DNA from: a bacterium
GTDB lineage: Bacteria > Elusimicrobiota > Elusimicrobia > UBA1565 > UBA9628
Direction: 5' to 3'
Length of the DNA: 64,000 nucleotides
Assembly (NCBI GenBank): GCA_021822495.1
Contig: JAKAQO010000004.1
Span: 123,152 to 187,151, forward strand
A program made the translations under genes and the position numbers. The notes beneath the pieces are model-generated. The model saw only the letters and a program-made list of their open reading frames with translations. It did no database searches and was not told the DNA's origin. Below are positions 16,288 to 24,288 of the stretch, piece by piece. How positions within the stretch are numbered: position 1 is the stretch's first letter; each line of letters starts with the position of its first letter.

Positions 16288-18379
16288 CGTCTGAAACCGT
16301 TCTCGAGTGGCGATGGGCCAAGGCCGTATCCTGGTAATCTGCCTGGGCTAAGGCCGTAAAAACCGATTGAGAGCGAATCATTTTCCTCGACGCCGGAACT
16401 TTGACCTTCATCCAATTGCCATCGGCCTGAAGAGTCCAAGATTTCACGTTATCTTGAATGCCATTGGCTAAAATCACGCTTACAATATAGCGTTTTAAAG
16501 CGATATCTTTAACCGGAAAAGCGATTTCCATCCGCGTATAGAAATTTCGCGGCATCCAATCGGCGCTGGAGAGATAAAGATTCCCCTCCCCGCCGGAGCG
16601 AAAGTAGTAAATTCGGCTGTGCTCCAAAAAGCGGTCTATCACGCTAATGACGCGAATCCGTTCGCTCAGACCCGGAACACCGGGCCTTAAGCAACAAATT
16701 CCGCGCACCACAAGATCGATTTGTACTCCAGCGCAAGAGGCCTGATAGAGGGCCTGAATAATATCTTGATCCACCAAGGAATTAACTTTCGCAATAATGC
16801 GCCCATGCCCACCGCTTTTTTGAATCTCCATTTCAGCGCGGATGAGGCGCAAAATCTGACCGCGGAGATTTTGAGGGGCGACTAAGAGTTTTTTAAAACG
16901 CGGCGTGGGACCGCGGCGAGACAATAAATTAAAATAAGAACGGACCTCGCGGGCAAGCGCGGAATCCGCCGTAAAAATTCCCAGATCGGTGTATTGCCGC
17001 GCGGTCGTCGCATGATAGTTTCCAGTCCCTAGATGCAAATAAGAGACAAGCCCGCCTTCTTCCTGCCGAATCACCTCGGTCAACTTACTATGGACTTTGA
17101 GCCTCCCAAAAGGGCGCACCACCCTGACCCCCGAGCGTCGAAGTTCGGACGCCCATTTGACGTTATTGATTTCATCGAACCGGGCTTTGACCTCGACATA
17201 GGCCGTCACCTTCTTCCCGTTTTTAGCGGCTTCCTGAAGGGCTTCCATCATGGGAGAACGCGCGCCAACCCGGTAAACCGTCTGGGAAATATGAGTCGTC
17301 TTAGGATCGCGCGCCGCCGCTTTTAAAAAATTAACGACGATGTCGAAGGAATCATAAGGGTGATGAAGCAAGATGTCGTTGGATTTAATGCCCTCGAAAA
17401 TTTGCTTTTTCCTTAAGGGTTTTGGAATGGGAGAAGCGATCGCGGGATACCTGAGAACGTCAAAGCCGGGAGCGTGATAAATCTGGGTCAAAGCCCGCAG
17501 ATCCAAAGGCAAGTCGAAACGATAGAGAGCCGCTAAATCAAGCCCCAAGGCCGTTCCTAAAAACAAAGAACCCTCGGTATAAGCCGAGGCATCCACTTCT
17601 AAGCGCACAATCTTAGCCGAGGAACGTTTTTTAACCGCTTCCTCAATCTGATACTCCAAGGACTCCTCGTCATCAGGGTGATAGCGCAAATCGGCCTCGC
17701 GAAGGATTTTGAAAGAAAACGCCTCTAAAACTTTTTTTTCCGGAAAAAGTTCGGGGGCTTTCACGCAAAGCCATCTTTCGGCCAAGGCAAAACGCAATAA
17801 ATTTTTTTGAGAGGGGAGAACCACCAGCCTTTTTTCCCGGTCTTCAATCGTCAAGATAGCGTATTCTCCCGGAAAACGCACGAACACATGCAAGCATTCG
17901 CTTTTCAAATGCGGAAAAGGATCCCGGGATTTTCGAATCACGACGCTGATTTTAGGAAGCCGCTTTTGAATTTCCGCGTCTAAAGCCCGGTGAGCCTCCA
18001 AACGGTTGTAGATGAAAATTCCGTGCTTTCTCAGTTCTTGAAATACTTCATCAACAATAACCGCCTGTCTGGATTTTTGACGGAGAACTCTCTCTCGGAT
18101 TTGAATCAAGAGGTTGGCGGAGGTCAGCCCATCTGGAAACTTGCGATTGGGAAGCCTTCGGGCGAAACGGGCGATCTCAGCCACGCGCACCATGAAAAAT
18201 TCATCCAGGTTAGAACTGACGATAGCGGAAAAGCGAAGTCGTTCAAGGGCCGGAACGGATGGGTCTTCCGCTTCGGAGAGAACTCTTTCGTTAAAATCAA
18301 GCCAGCTTAAATCCCGATTTAAAAAGAGTTCACCCCGCGAAAAATGCACGGAGTTCTTTGATGGAAAATTTTTATTCAC
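16280..18379 (-). CDS. ppk1: Polyphosphate kinase 1
   Basis: Makes inorganic polyphosphate from the gamma phosphate of ATP. The 699-residue protein has the family's four regions: N-terminal NRDLSWLDFNERVLSEA, the SSNLDEFFMVRVAE head segment, HHPYDSFD, and the two His motifs LKVHSKLTEV (autophosphorylated His) and FLEHSRIYYF. Start is GTG at 18379. First gene of the overlapping set ppk1-phosphatase-regulator-kinase-rmuC, which links polyphosphate to phosphate sensing. A clear Pho box upstream is not visible. Confidence 0.95.
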   Translation of the reverse strand: MNKNFPSKNSVHFSRGELFLNRDLSWLDFNERVLSEAEDPSVPALERLRFSAIVSSNLDEFFMVRVAEIARFARRLPNRKFPDGLTSANLLIQIRERVLRQKSRQAVIVDEVFQELRKHGIFIYNRLEAHRALDAEIQKRLPKISVVIRKSRDPFPHLKSECLHVFVRFPGEYAILTIEDREKRLVVLPSQKNLLRFALAERWLCVKAPELFPEKKVLEAFSFKILREADLRYHPDDEESLEYQIEEAVKKRSSAKIVRLEVDASAYTEGSLFLGTALGLDLAALYRFDLPLDLRALTQIYHAPGFDVLRYPAIASPIPKPLRKKQIFEGIKSNDILLHHPYDSFDIVVNFLKAAARDPKTTHISQTVYRVGARSPMMEALQEAAKNGKKVTAYVEVKARFDEINNVKWASELRRSGVRVVRPFGRLKVHSKLTEVIRQEEGGLVSYLHLGTGNYHATTARQYTDLGIFTADSALAREVRSYFNLLSRRGPTPRFKKLLVAPQNLRGQILRLIRAEMEIQKSGGHGRIIAKVNSLVDQDIIQALYQASCAGVQIDLVVRGICCLRPGVPGLSERIRVISVIDRFLEHSRIYYFRSGGEGNLYLSSADWMPRNFYTRMEIAFPVKDIALKRYIVSVILANGIQDNVKSWTLQADGNWMKVKVPASRKMIRSQSVFTALAQADYQDTALAHRHSRTVSDDE

Positions 18380-18454
18380 CTGTTTTCCATCATATCAATT
18401 TCACCCGGTCGCTTTCGACGACAAACGGGTAAAATCCGCGTGACAAGACTGTTC

Positions 18455-19435
18455 TTACGGAATTGGGCGCATCTTAAAATCAGCGGCGGAAGCCTTCGCA
18501 AAACCGTAACGAGCATAGGCCGCCTGCGCCTCTTTGGTCTTAAGATAAGAAGCGTAGAGTTCGGCGTTTTTTAAGCGCTCTCCATTTTTTAAGATGCTTG
18601 CGATATAATTGACCTTGTTTTTGAGGCTGTCTTGAGCCGGAAGAGAAACCCCTTGAACGGCATAGCCTTTTTTAGCGGCATGAACGTTTTCGGTCGCCCA
18701 CACAAGCCCGACATCCGCCCGCCCGGCATTAATAGCCTTGGGAATCTCGCGGTGATGAACGCGCGTGAAATAAACGTTGGGCGCTCCCCAACAACCAGCG
18801 CAAATTTTCCCTTGGGTAAGCTTTTTCCAGAGATGATGTTTTTTGAGAGTTTCTTCTCCATAAACACTCATGATCCCTTCGGTCACAGGATTTGGGAGAA
18901 AAATGCGCAAATGCGGCCGTCCCAAATCCGCGATTCCATGAATATGCCTGGGGTTGCCCTTGGCCACCATCAAAGCCAGCTGATTATGGAGATAGGTGAA
19001 ATACCGGCTGGCAAGCCCCGCTTTTTTAAGGCTTTTGAGATGCGCGAGATCAACGGTTGTGTAGAGATCGGGATGCAAAAGAAACTGACGCCCCTGATAG
19101 GTCCAGCCGCCATCAATAATCGCGCGCATGATTTTTCCCGGCGGAAGCGTGATCAGGCCTATGGATTTAATTTCGGGATGTTCTTTTTGAAAAGTTCCCA
19201 AGACCTCCGGCATCGCGAAAAACTGGTTTCCCGCGATCCAGAGAGAAAAATCAACTCCCTTTTGCATCCGCTCAAGAGCCTTAATTCCTGAAATATTTTT
19301 TCCGTTGGAAAAAAAGACCCTCACGTCCGCGTCTCGGCCCGAAGGAATAGGCTCTAACTTGGGGGACTTAGCCAAAGCCGCCCGCGCCAACAAAAATCCG
19401 ATAAACGCCAGAACAAAGGGTCTTATTTTTCTCAT
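18455..19435 (-). CDS. Secreted ModA-like periplasmic binding protein
   Basis: From the ATG at 19435 (GGAGAAA upstream) it is 326 residues with a signal peptide (cleavage near Ala-Leu-Ala, about residue 22) and a type 2 periplasmic-binding fold: G-x-A-D-V-G-L-V-W near the C-terminal third and the late K-T-K-E-A-Q-A-A-Y-A-R-Y-G-F helix. A Cys pair (C-A-G-C) lies before the second domain switch. No ABC permease or ATPase is next to it. It follows the DsrE and TsdA-like genes, so it may bind an oxyanion such as molybdate or a sulfur compound. Ligand uncertain. Confidence 0.72.
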   Translation of the reverse strand: MRKIRPFVLAFIGFLLARAALAKSPKLEPIPSGRDADVRVFFSNGKNISGIKALERMQKGVDFSLWIAGNQFFAMPEVLGTFQKEHPEIKSIGLITLPPGKIMRAIIDGGWTYQGRQFLLHPDLYTTVDLAHLKSLKKAGLASRYFTYLHNQLALMVAKGNPRHIHGIADLGRPHLRIFLPNPVTEGIMSVYGEETLKKHHLWKKLTQGKICAGCWGAPNVYFTRVHHREIPKAINAGRADVGLVWATENVHAAKKGYAVQGVSLPAQDSLKNKVNYIASILKNGERLKNAELYASYLKTKEAQAAYARYGFAKASAADFKMRPIP

Positions 19436-19459
19436 TAAAGTTTCTCCAATCAACTCCAA

Positions 19460-19933
19460 TTAGGATGGATGGACATAAGCCCAGCCGTTTCCTTCCCGAA
19501 TAATCAATTCCCCGGCCGCCGAGGGAACAAAGGAGATAAACGGATAGAGGGTTTTCTTGTCAATTTTAAGCTCGCGAAGCGTATTAGAACATTGAGCCAA
19601 AATCACTCCCTGGGCCTGAAGCTGACGCAAAAGTTTTTCAAAGCCGTTTCCTTTGAGATACACCTTATACCCCATGCTGTTGGCGATGAGTTCGATTTTC
19701 ACCTTGCCCTTGAGCCGCGGATCCTGAAGAGCGTTTTTTATGTTATTGAGGGTCTTTTTCATGGTCTTAGGCGAAGCTGAATCCAATTGAAAAATAGCCT
19801 TATACATGGGTTTAGTCGCCTGCGCTCCCTGAAAGACTCCTTGGGAATAGCCACGGTGAAGCCAAGCCCCCGCTATCAAGGCCATCGCCATTAATGCCGC
19901 CCACGCCCACTTCTTGTCCATTGTGATTTTCAT
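19460..19933 (-). CDS. Periplasmic DsrE-family protein
   Basis: A 157-residue protein with an N-terminal signal or anchor (about 9-25) and a DsrE/F-like fold: Y-K-A-I-F-Q-L-D near 44-51, T-L-N-N-I-x-N, V-K-I-E-L-I-A-N, and the single conserved Cys at 115 in the AQCSNTL segment. It ends with GWAYVHPS, a typical tail of the family. DsrE proteins bind or transfer sulfur on the Cys. An export signal puts this one outside the cytoplasm, beside a TsdA-like cytochrome. AGGAGA precedes the ATG. Sulfur carrier role is inference. Confidence 0.82.
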   Translation of the reverse strand: MKITMDKKWAWAALMAMALIAGAWLHRGYSQGVFQGAQATKPMYKAIFQLDSASPKTMKKTLNNIKNALQDPRLKGKVKIELIANSMGYKVYLKGNGFEKLLRQLQAQGVILAQCSNTLRELKIDKKTLYPFISFVPSAAGELIIREGNGWAYVHPS

Positions 19934-19956
19934 TGAGTTCTCCTATTTTTAACAAC

Positions 19957-20772
19957 TTAGTATCTGGCATCGGCGGGCTTTCCACCCTTGGGCCAGTCCT
20001 TATTTTTTCCGGCAAAATCAGGCCGCGGCTGATGAATCAAATAATCCGCTATATCATAGCTTTGTTGGGAGGACAAACTTTTCCCCTGCCATCTCGGCAT
20101 ATTCCATTTAATAAAAGCGGCCGCAACACTTACGCGGGCCATGCCGGCTCCGATATTAAAAGATTTTGGTCCCCAAACCGGCGGAACAAGCGCTCGCCCT
20201 TTAGAGGAGACAAACCCCTGTCCCTCGCGGCCATGACAGCGAGAACAACGCGCAAGATAAAGGATCTTTCCATGAGACAAATTGGTTTTAAAAGTTCCTT
20301 TGATTTTCTTAATCCCCGCCCCCACGGCTTTTTTCCCCGGAGGCACATCTTTCGATAACCATTGAATATAGGCGACAAACGCCTTCATTTCATCCCCGTC
20401 AAGAGGCAAGGGCTTTCCGTTTAAACTCCGCACGAAACAACCATTGATTCTTTGTGGTAATGTAACGATATGCCCTGCCCGAGCTTGATAGCGCGGATAG
20501 TGATGAGCAATACCAACCAATGAAGCCCCAAAGGGTTTCTGTCCGCCCCTCAAATGGCAACTCGAACAAGACAAATCGCTTTTTGCGTATTTTTTAAGCA
20601 ACTGCGGAGTGTGGTTAAAAAAAGCTTCTCCTTTGCGCGCCCAGAACTCATGCGGGCGCTTCATGGGGTAGAGGGAATCCGCCAAAACCATGGGAAATTC
20701 CGAAGATAAAAGAAGAGAACCCAGCCCGAAAGCCAACACTACTTGAATGATTTTAGTCTTTGAATAGGTCAT
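19957..20772 (-). CDS. TsdA-like dihaem cytochrome c (thiosulfate dehydrogenase family)
   Basis: A 271-residue exported cytochrome with two haem sites, CSSCH (69-73) and CSRCH (176-180), a signal peptide ending near residue 31, and the segment R-I-N-G-C-F-x-R-S-L-N-G-K-P-L-P (108-123), which matches TsdA including the Cys (112) that ligates the active-site haem. TsdA oxidises two thiosulfates to tetrathionate or works in reverse. The start at 20772 suits the signal peptide; 20790 is possible. It is downstream of a LysR regulator and upstream of DsrE and a binding protein. Confidence 0.85.
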   Translation of the reverse strand: MTYSKTKIIQVVLAFGLGSLLLSSEFPMVLADSLYPMKRPHEFWARKGEAFFNHTPQLLKKYAKSDLSCSSCHLRGGQKPFGASLVGIAHHYPRYQARAGHIVTLPQRINGCFVRSLNGKPLPLDGDEMKAFVAYIQWLSKDVPPGKKAVGAGIKKIKGTFKTNLSHGKILYLARCSRCHGREGQGFVSSKGRALVPPVWGPKSFNIGAGMARVSVAAAFIKWNMPRWQGKSLSSQQSYDIADYLIHQPRPDFAGKNKDWPKGGKPADARY

Positions 20773-20826
20773 GTCTAAATCATACGCCATCCTTCAAACA
20801 AAAAAAAGATTATTTACTTGATGAGG

Positions 20827-20843
20827 CATCAGTTTTTCTGATG
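20827..20843. promoter_or_regulatory. Inverted repeat between lysR and the tsdA-like gene
   Basis: CATCAG-TTTTT-CTGATG (6-base arms) lies in the 86-base gap upstream of the cytochrome gene. A run of eight T follows on the minus strand about 20 bases later. Either a LysR binding site or a weak terminator of lysR. Confidence 0.4.
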
Positions 20844-20858
20844 GTCTTCTATTATTTT

Positions 20859-21773
20859 TTATGCGCCAGTTAAAATAGGAAGATGCTTTTTTGCAAAGTG
20901 AAAAAATTCAAGATAAAGCCGCGGCATACCGCCGGAAGGAAGCACCCAGTGGAAAAGGCGTTTTATTTTAATATCGCTTAATGGGAAAACCGTAAGCTGC
21001 TTTAAGGCAATTTCCTTTTGAACGGCCCAATGTGAAACAAACGCAAAACCAAAGCCGGAGGAAACCGCAGATTTAATCGCTTCGGTGCTGCCCAATTCCG
21101 CCGCATAGGAAAAGCGCCGCGCGGGAAAGCCAGCTTTTCTTAAGGAACGCTCAACCACCGAGCGCGTTCCACTTCCTTGTTCGCGAGATAAAAGAGGACA
21201 CTTTAATAAATCCTGGGCGCGTTTTGGATGAAAAACAGACGAAGTGGGGCCGATGAGAACAATCTCATCTTCTAAAAAAGGCTTAAGCCCGACGGCCGGA
21301 GCCCGTGAATGGCCTTCGACCAAGCCCAAAGAAACCGCCCCCTGCCTCACCCAACTTAAAACCTCCTCAGTATTTCCTATATTAAGGACAAAAGAAATTC
21401 CCGGATTTTTCTTTTTAAATTTTGAAAAAATAGGCGGCAAAAGATGAGAGGCGATCGTCGTGCTGGCGGCGAGAAGGAGTTGCCCCTTGGGAGAAGGAGA
21501 TTTCCTGGTTTCAAAAGCGGCCTCATCCATCAGGCTGTAAATTTTTTTCGCTCGCGCGTAAAAAATCTTACCTGCCGGGGTTAAACGCACTCCTTCGCTG
21601 GAGCGAGTCAAAAGCTGAACGCCTAGTTGCCTTTCCAGATTTCTCATGCGAGCGGTCACGGCCGGCTGGGACAAATGCACCTCCCCTGCCGCAGCGGAAA
21701 TTGTTCCCGCATCGGCTACCGCCAAAAAGATGGGTAATATTTCGGGGTTAAAATCTAACTGATAGGAACTCAC
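20859..21773 (-). CDS. LysR-family transcriptional regulator
   Basis: A 304-residue regulator: N-terminal winged helix (FLAVADAGTISAAAGEVHLSQPAVTARMRNLERQLG in the family pattern, about 15-50) and a periplasmic-binding-like effector domain (about 90-300) with G-L-V-E-G and S-G-F-G-F-A-F-V-S. It resembles the CysB/YeiE-type branch. The GTG at 21773 has TACGAT six bases upstream and no Shine-Dalgarno, so probably leaderless. It lies head-to-tail before the sulfur-type genes, which it likely controls. Confidence 0.88.
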   Translation of the reverse strand: MSSYQLDFNPEILPIFLAVADAGTISAAAGEVHLSQPAVTARMRNLERQLGVQLLTRSSEGVRLTPAGKIFYARAKKIYSLMDEAAFETRKSPSPKGQLLLAASTTIASHLLPPIFSKFKKKNPGISFVLNIGNTEEVLSWVRQGAVSLGLVEGHSRAPAVGLKPFLEDEIVLIGPTSSVFHPKRAQDLLKCPLLSREQGSGTRSVVERSLRKAGFPARRFSYAAELGSTEAIKSAVSSGFGFAFVSHWAVQKEIALKQLTVFPLSDIKIKRLFHWVLPSGGMPRLYLEFFHFAKKHLPILTGA

Positions 21774-21804
21774 GCTTTCATCGTATCCTTTTTACCGATA
21801 AAAA

Positions 21805-21836
21805 AAAAGGGCCCGGAAACGCTTCCGAGCCCTTTT
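21805..21836. terminator. Strong hairpin terminator between tetR/micro-ORF and lysR
   Basis: AAAAGGGC-C-CGGAA / TTCCG-A-GCCCTTTT with a short loop, flanked by A and T runs; it would stop minus-strand transcription coming from tetR and the tiny ORF at 21847-21876. Confidence 0.85.
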
Positions 21837-21846
21837 GATTCCAGGC

Positions 21847-21876
21847 TTAGCAGCCGCAGGGTGTCTTCGGTCCCAT
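21847..21876 (-). CDS. Candidate 9-codon micro-ORF (MGPKTPCGC)
   Basis: Right after the tetR stop (TAA at 21882-21884) there is GGGAGGG, nine bases, ATG, nine codons (M-G-P-K-T-P-C-G-C) and TAA, then 10 bases later the strong terminator stem. The Shine-Dalgarno spacing is ideal and the frame fills the space between stop and terminator. The Pro-Cys-Gly-Cys end could bind metal or take a modification. There is no homology evidence from sequence alone; a chance ORF of this size is possible. Confidence 0.4.
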   Translation of the reverse strand: MGPKTPCGC

Positions 21877-21881
21877 GGTGT

Positions 21882-22490
21882 TTAACCCTCCCTTTTACGA
21901 CTTTTTTGCGTCAAAACAATTTTGGCTAGTTTTCCCATTCGCCTAAAAACGACCGGGTCTTTATGCGTTCGGGCCAGAAGCACCGCCCCTTCATAAAGGG
22001 CAATAATCGCTTCCGCCAAGGCACGCGGAGACAAATCGCTCCTCAAAAATCCTTTTTTTTGAGCGCAAGCAAAACTTCGGGACAAATTTTCAGCCCATAC
22101 GGAGAAAAACGCGCTCGCCTTCTCGCGAAAAAGAGAATTGACATCGCTCATCTCAAGGGCGATATTGGCCACTAAACATCCGGCCCGACAGCCGTTTTTT
22201 TCGTAATGAGTCGCCGCGCGTTCAAAAAGCTCCCCAATGGCCAAGACCATATCTTCTCCCGCACAAAGAGGCTCGACCCGACGTTTTTGATAATCCGAGA
22301 TTTTAGCGTCTAAAACGGAAAGGCCGATATTTTCTTTTGACGGAAAATGATAAAAGAGATTGGCCTTGGTCATTTTACAACGGCCGGCGATATCATCCAT
22401 CGTCGTCAGGTGATACCCTTGAAGATGGATTAAATGCTCCGCCTCGTTGAGTATTTTTTCTCTTGTCTTTGGATCTGGTTTTCTAGCCAT
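21882..22490 (-). CDS. TetR-family repressor
   Basis: A 202-residue regulator. The helix-turn-helix (residues about 28-55: T-T-M-D-D-I-A-x-x-C-x-M-T-K-A-N-L-F-Y-H-F) is canonical and the C-terminal ligand domain resembles the YxaF/LmrA-type half of the family (C-R-A-G-C-L-V-A-N). An 18-base operator covers its transcription start, so it should repress itself. It follows the FabA-like/FabZ-like operon in the same direction and may also regulate that pair, though no matching operator is visible upstream of 24249. Confidence 0.9.
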   Translation of the reverse strand: MARKPDPKTREKILNEAEHLIHLQGYHLTTMDDIAGRCKMTKANLFYHFPSKENIGLSVLDAKISDYQKRRVEPLCAGEDMVLAIGELFERAATHYEKNGCRAGCLVANIALEMSDVNSLFREKASAFFSVWAENLSRSFACAQKKGFLRSDLSPRALAEAIIALYEGAVLLARTHKDPVVFRRMGKLAKIVLTQKSRKREG

Positions 22491-22517
22491 GAGTTTTATC
22501 GCGAGGCAACCATTTAT

Positions 22518-22535
22518 TAACCAACCGGTCAGTTA
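22518..22535. promoter_or_regulatory. TetR operator
   Basis: TAAC-CA-ACCGGT-CA-GTTA: outer TAAC/GTTA arms and a palindromic ACCGGT core, 18 bases. It sits just downstream of the tetR -10 box, over the expected transcription start. Confidence 0.75.
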
Positions 22536-22536
22536 A

Positions 22537-22565
22537 ATAATAGCAGGAAATAAAAGTTTCGTCAA
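22537..22565 (-). promoter_or_regulatory. Promoter of tetR
   Basis: TTGACG (22565-22560), 17 bases, TATTAT (22542-22537) on the minus strand. Confidence 0.8.
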
Positions 22566-22583
22566 GACCCCTAATCTTTTTTC

Positions 22584-23063
22584 TTATTCTCCTCGAGGAA
22601 CCCACATCCCGGAAAGGAGCCCTTCAAAAATATCCTGTCCGTCATTAGGCCCGCCGTCAAACTGCATCTGGACTTCGCTCAACAGTTTGCTGGTCCGAAA
22701 ATAACCTTCTTCTCCAAAAGAGGCAAAACACGCGATTTTGTCCCCTGGAAAAACTAGTTTTTTACACTCCGCCCGACGAATTTCCGCGAAGAAACCGACC
22801 ATCCCGCCAATCGCGGACTCGGAAATGGTTTGGGTCATATGATAAATGCACCAAGCGACGCTTCCAATCTGAGCCGCCATTTCAATGAGTTTCGCGGCGG
22901 GAATAAGCGACACGCCCTTGGGAGTCAGAATAGCATCCTCTTTTTTCCAAGTATAAACGCCTAATATGTGCTCCTCATCTAATTCCACTATCTCATCGAC
23001 AAAACGCATCGGCCGCTCTTGGGGAATTAAGGACAATATTTTTTCTCTCGTTAAACCGCCCAC
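22584..23063 (-). CDS. Hotdog-fold protein, FabZ/ApeP-like, catalytic His absent
   Basis: A 159-residue single hotdog domain. The N-terminus I-P-Q-E-R-P-M-R-F-V-D and the helix L-I-E-M-A-A-Q match the FabZ/ApeP-like dehydratase group, but the usual H-F-P-x-x-P motif is missing (the region reads W-K-K-E-D-A-I-L-T-P-K), so the standard His is not there. The Glu of the helix is kept. Starts at GTG (23063) one base after the tandem FabA stop, with GAGGAG upstream. It may be a structural partner, a thioesterase-like enzyme or an acyl-ACP binding subunit. Confidence 0.72.
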   Translation of the reverse strand: MGGLTREKILSLIPQERPMRFVDEIVELDEEHILGVYTWKKEDAILTPKGVSLIPAAKLIEMAAQIGSVAWCIYHMTQTISESAIGGMVGFFAEIRRAECKKLVFPGDKIACFASFGEEGYFRTSKLLSEVQMQFDGGPNDGQDIFEGLLSGMWVPRGE

Positions 23064-23064
23064 C

Positions 23065-24249
23065 TTATTCTTCTCCTCTTTTAAGACTCCCTCCCAAAGA
23101 CATCGGGGTTCTCAGCGGATAGTCCGCATAGCGAATGCGCGAATGGCAACCAACGCGGGCGTTTAAGCAACTTAAAATCAACCGCCCATCCGAGAAAACG
23201 CTCGCATCCCCTTTGACAAAGACATCGGATGTCCCGGTCGGGCGAATCAGCTTATGAATTTTGACCTGATAAATTATTTCGCGATCATCAGAACCGGCCG
23301 CGTCAAAGACTTCGACTTTTTCAACCCCCAGGGCGCGCCCAACTCCGGACGCCCCGGTCCACGTTAGAAAAAGTCCGAGAATCTGCCAGACGGAATCAAT
23401 CAAGAGAGCAGAGGGCTTAAGGCCGCCGCTCATTGAATAAAACCACTCTAAACCGTTGTTTTTTTGAACGGCCAAAACCTCTCCCGCGCCCGTGAAAGAA
23501 TCAAAAGACAACCGCGCAGCCGAATCAAACCCCAGCATTAAAGACGAGGGAAGAAGCCCCATTTCAACCGGCGGATTTTCCACCAAGCGCCCTTGGGACA
23601 AGGCGATAATTTCCGCGCGCGATAAAATATTTTTGGACAGAAACTCATCATGACCCAGCCGCTTCTCAAATGGAGATTCATTCATCCGTGGAGCGGAAGG
23701 AACAGATTCTTGTTTATCTTTTTCCCAAAAAACCGTTCCTATCCGAGCCGAGCCTATAGAATAGATGAGAGCCTCTCCAAGAAAAACGGAAGCTGAAGCC
23801 GTGATTAACACGTCCGCGCCCTCTTGTTCGACGGATTTAATATCCACCGTATAAGTGATTTTTTCGTCATAGGGCCGTATCTGGCCGGAAAAGGCCGCCT
23901 CTGAAAACTCAAGCTCCTTATCGCACCTTTCAATTCCCCGCCAGGCGGCGAAAAATTTAAGAGATTGCCAGACCGCATCAAGCCCCCAACAACCGGGCAT
24001 GACGGGGTCTCCCAGAAAATGACAGAAGTAAAACCAATCATCCATCCGGTTGTGTCGAACGGCGACTATGCGCCCGGTTTGAGAAGCCGCATCCCAGGAA
24101 ACAGACTCAATCTCATGGAAAGGAAGAAGCAAAAAATCAGAAATTTTCGGAAGGCAAGGAGGCGCGCCTTTTAAGAGTCGTCCACGCGCGTAGGCCTCAA
24201 CCTCCGCGCGAGTAAAACTTGAACGACCTTGAAATTCCCTAAATTCCAT
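23065..24249 (-). CDS. Tandem FabA-type double hotdog dehydratase
   Basis: A 394-residue protein made of two FabA-like domains. The first (about 1-170) has the full signature CHFLGDPVMPGCWGLDAVWQ, with catalytic His77 and Asp91. The second (about 210-375) aligns in overall pattern (G-A-G-E-V-L-A-V-x-x-N... W-F-Y... L-x-I-D-S-V-W-Q) but lacks the His, so only one half looks active. FabA enzymes dehydrate 3-hydroxyacyl-ACP and may isomerise the double bond; paired hotdogs occur in polyunsaturated-lipid synthases. A TATAAT lies 17 bases before the ATG. Next to the FabZ-like gene. Confidence 0.85.
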   Translation of the reverse strand: MEFREFQGRSSFTRAEVEAYARGRLLKGAPPCLPKISDFLLLPFHEIESVSWDAASQTGRIVAVRHNRMDDWFYFCHFLGDPVMPGCWGLDAVWQSLKFFAAWRGIERCDKELEFSEAAFSGQIRPYDEKITYTVDIKSVEQEGADVLITASASVFLGEALIYSIGSARIGTVFWEKDKQESVPSAPRMNESPFEKRLGHDEFLSKNILSRAEIIALSQGRLVENPPVEMGLLPSSLMLGFDSAARLSFDSFTGAGEVLAVQKNNGLEWFYSMSGGLKPSALLIDSVWQILGLFLTWTGASGVGRALGVEKVEVFDAAGSDDREIIYQVKIHKLIRPTGTSDVFVKGDASVFSDGRLILSCLNARVGCHSRIRYADYPLRTPMSLGGSLKRGEE

Positions 24250-24288
24250 CGAAAACCAAGTAGAATATTATATCAAGACGACGCCAAA

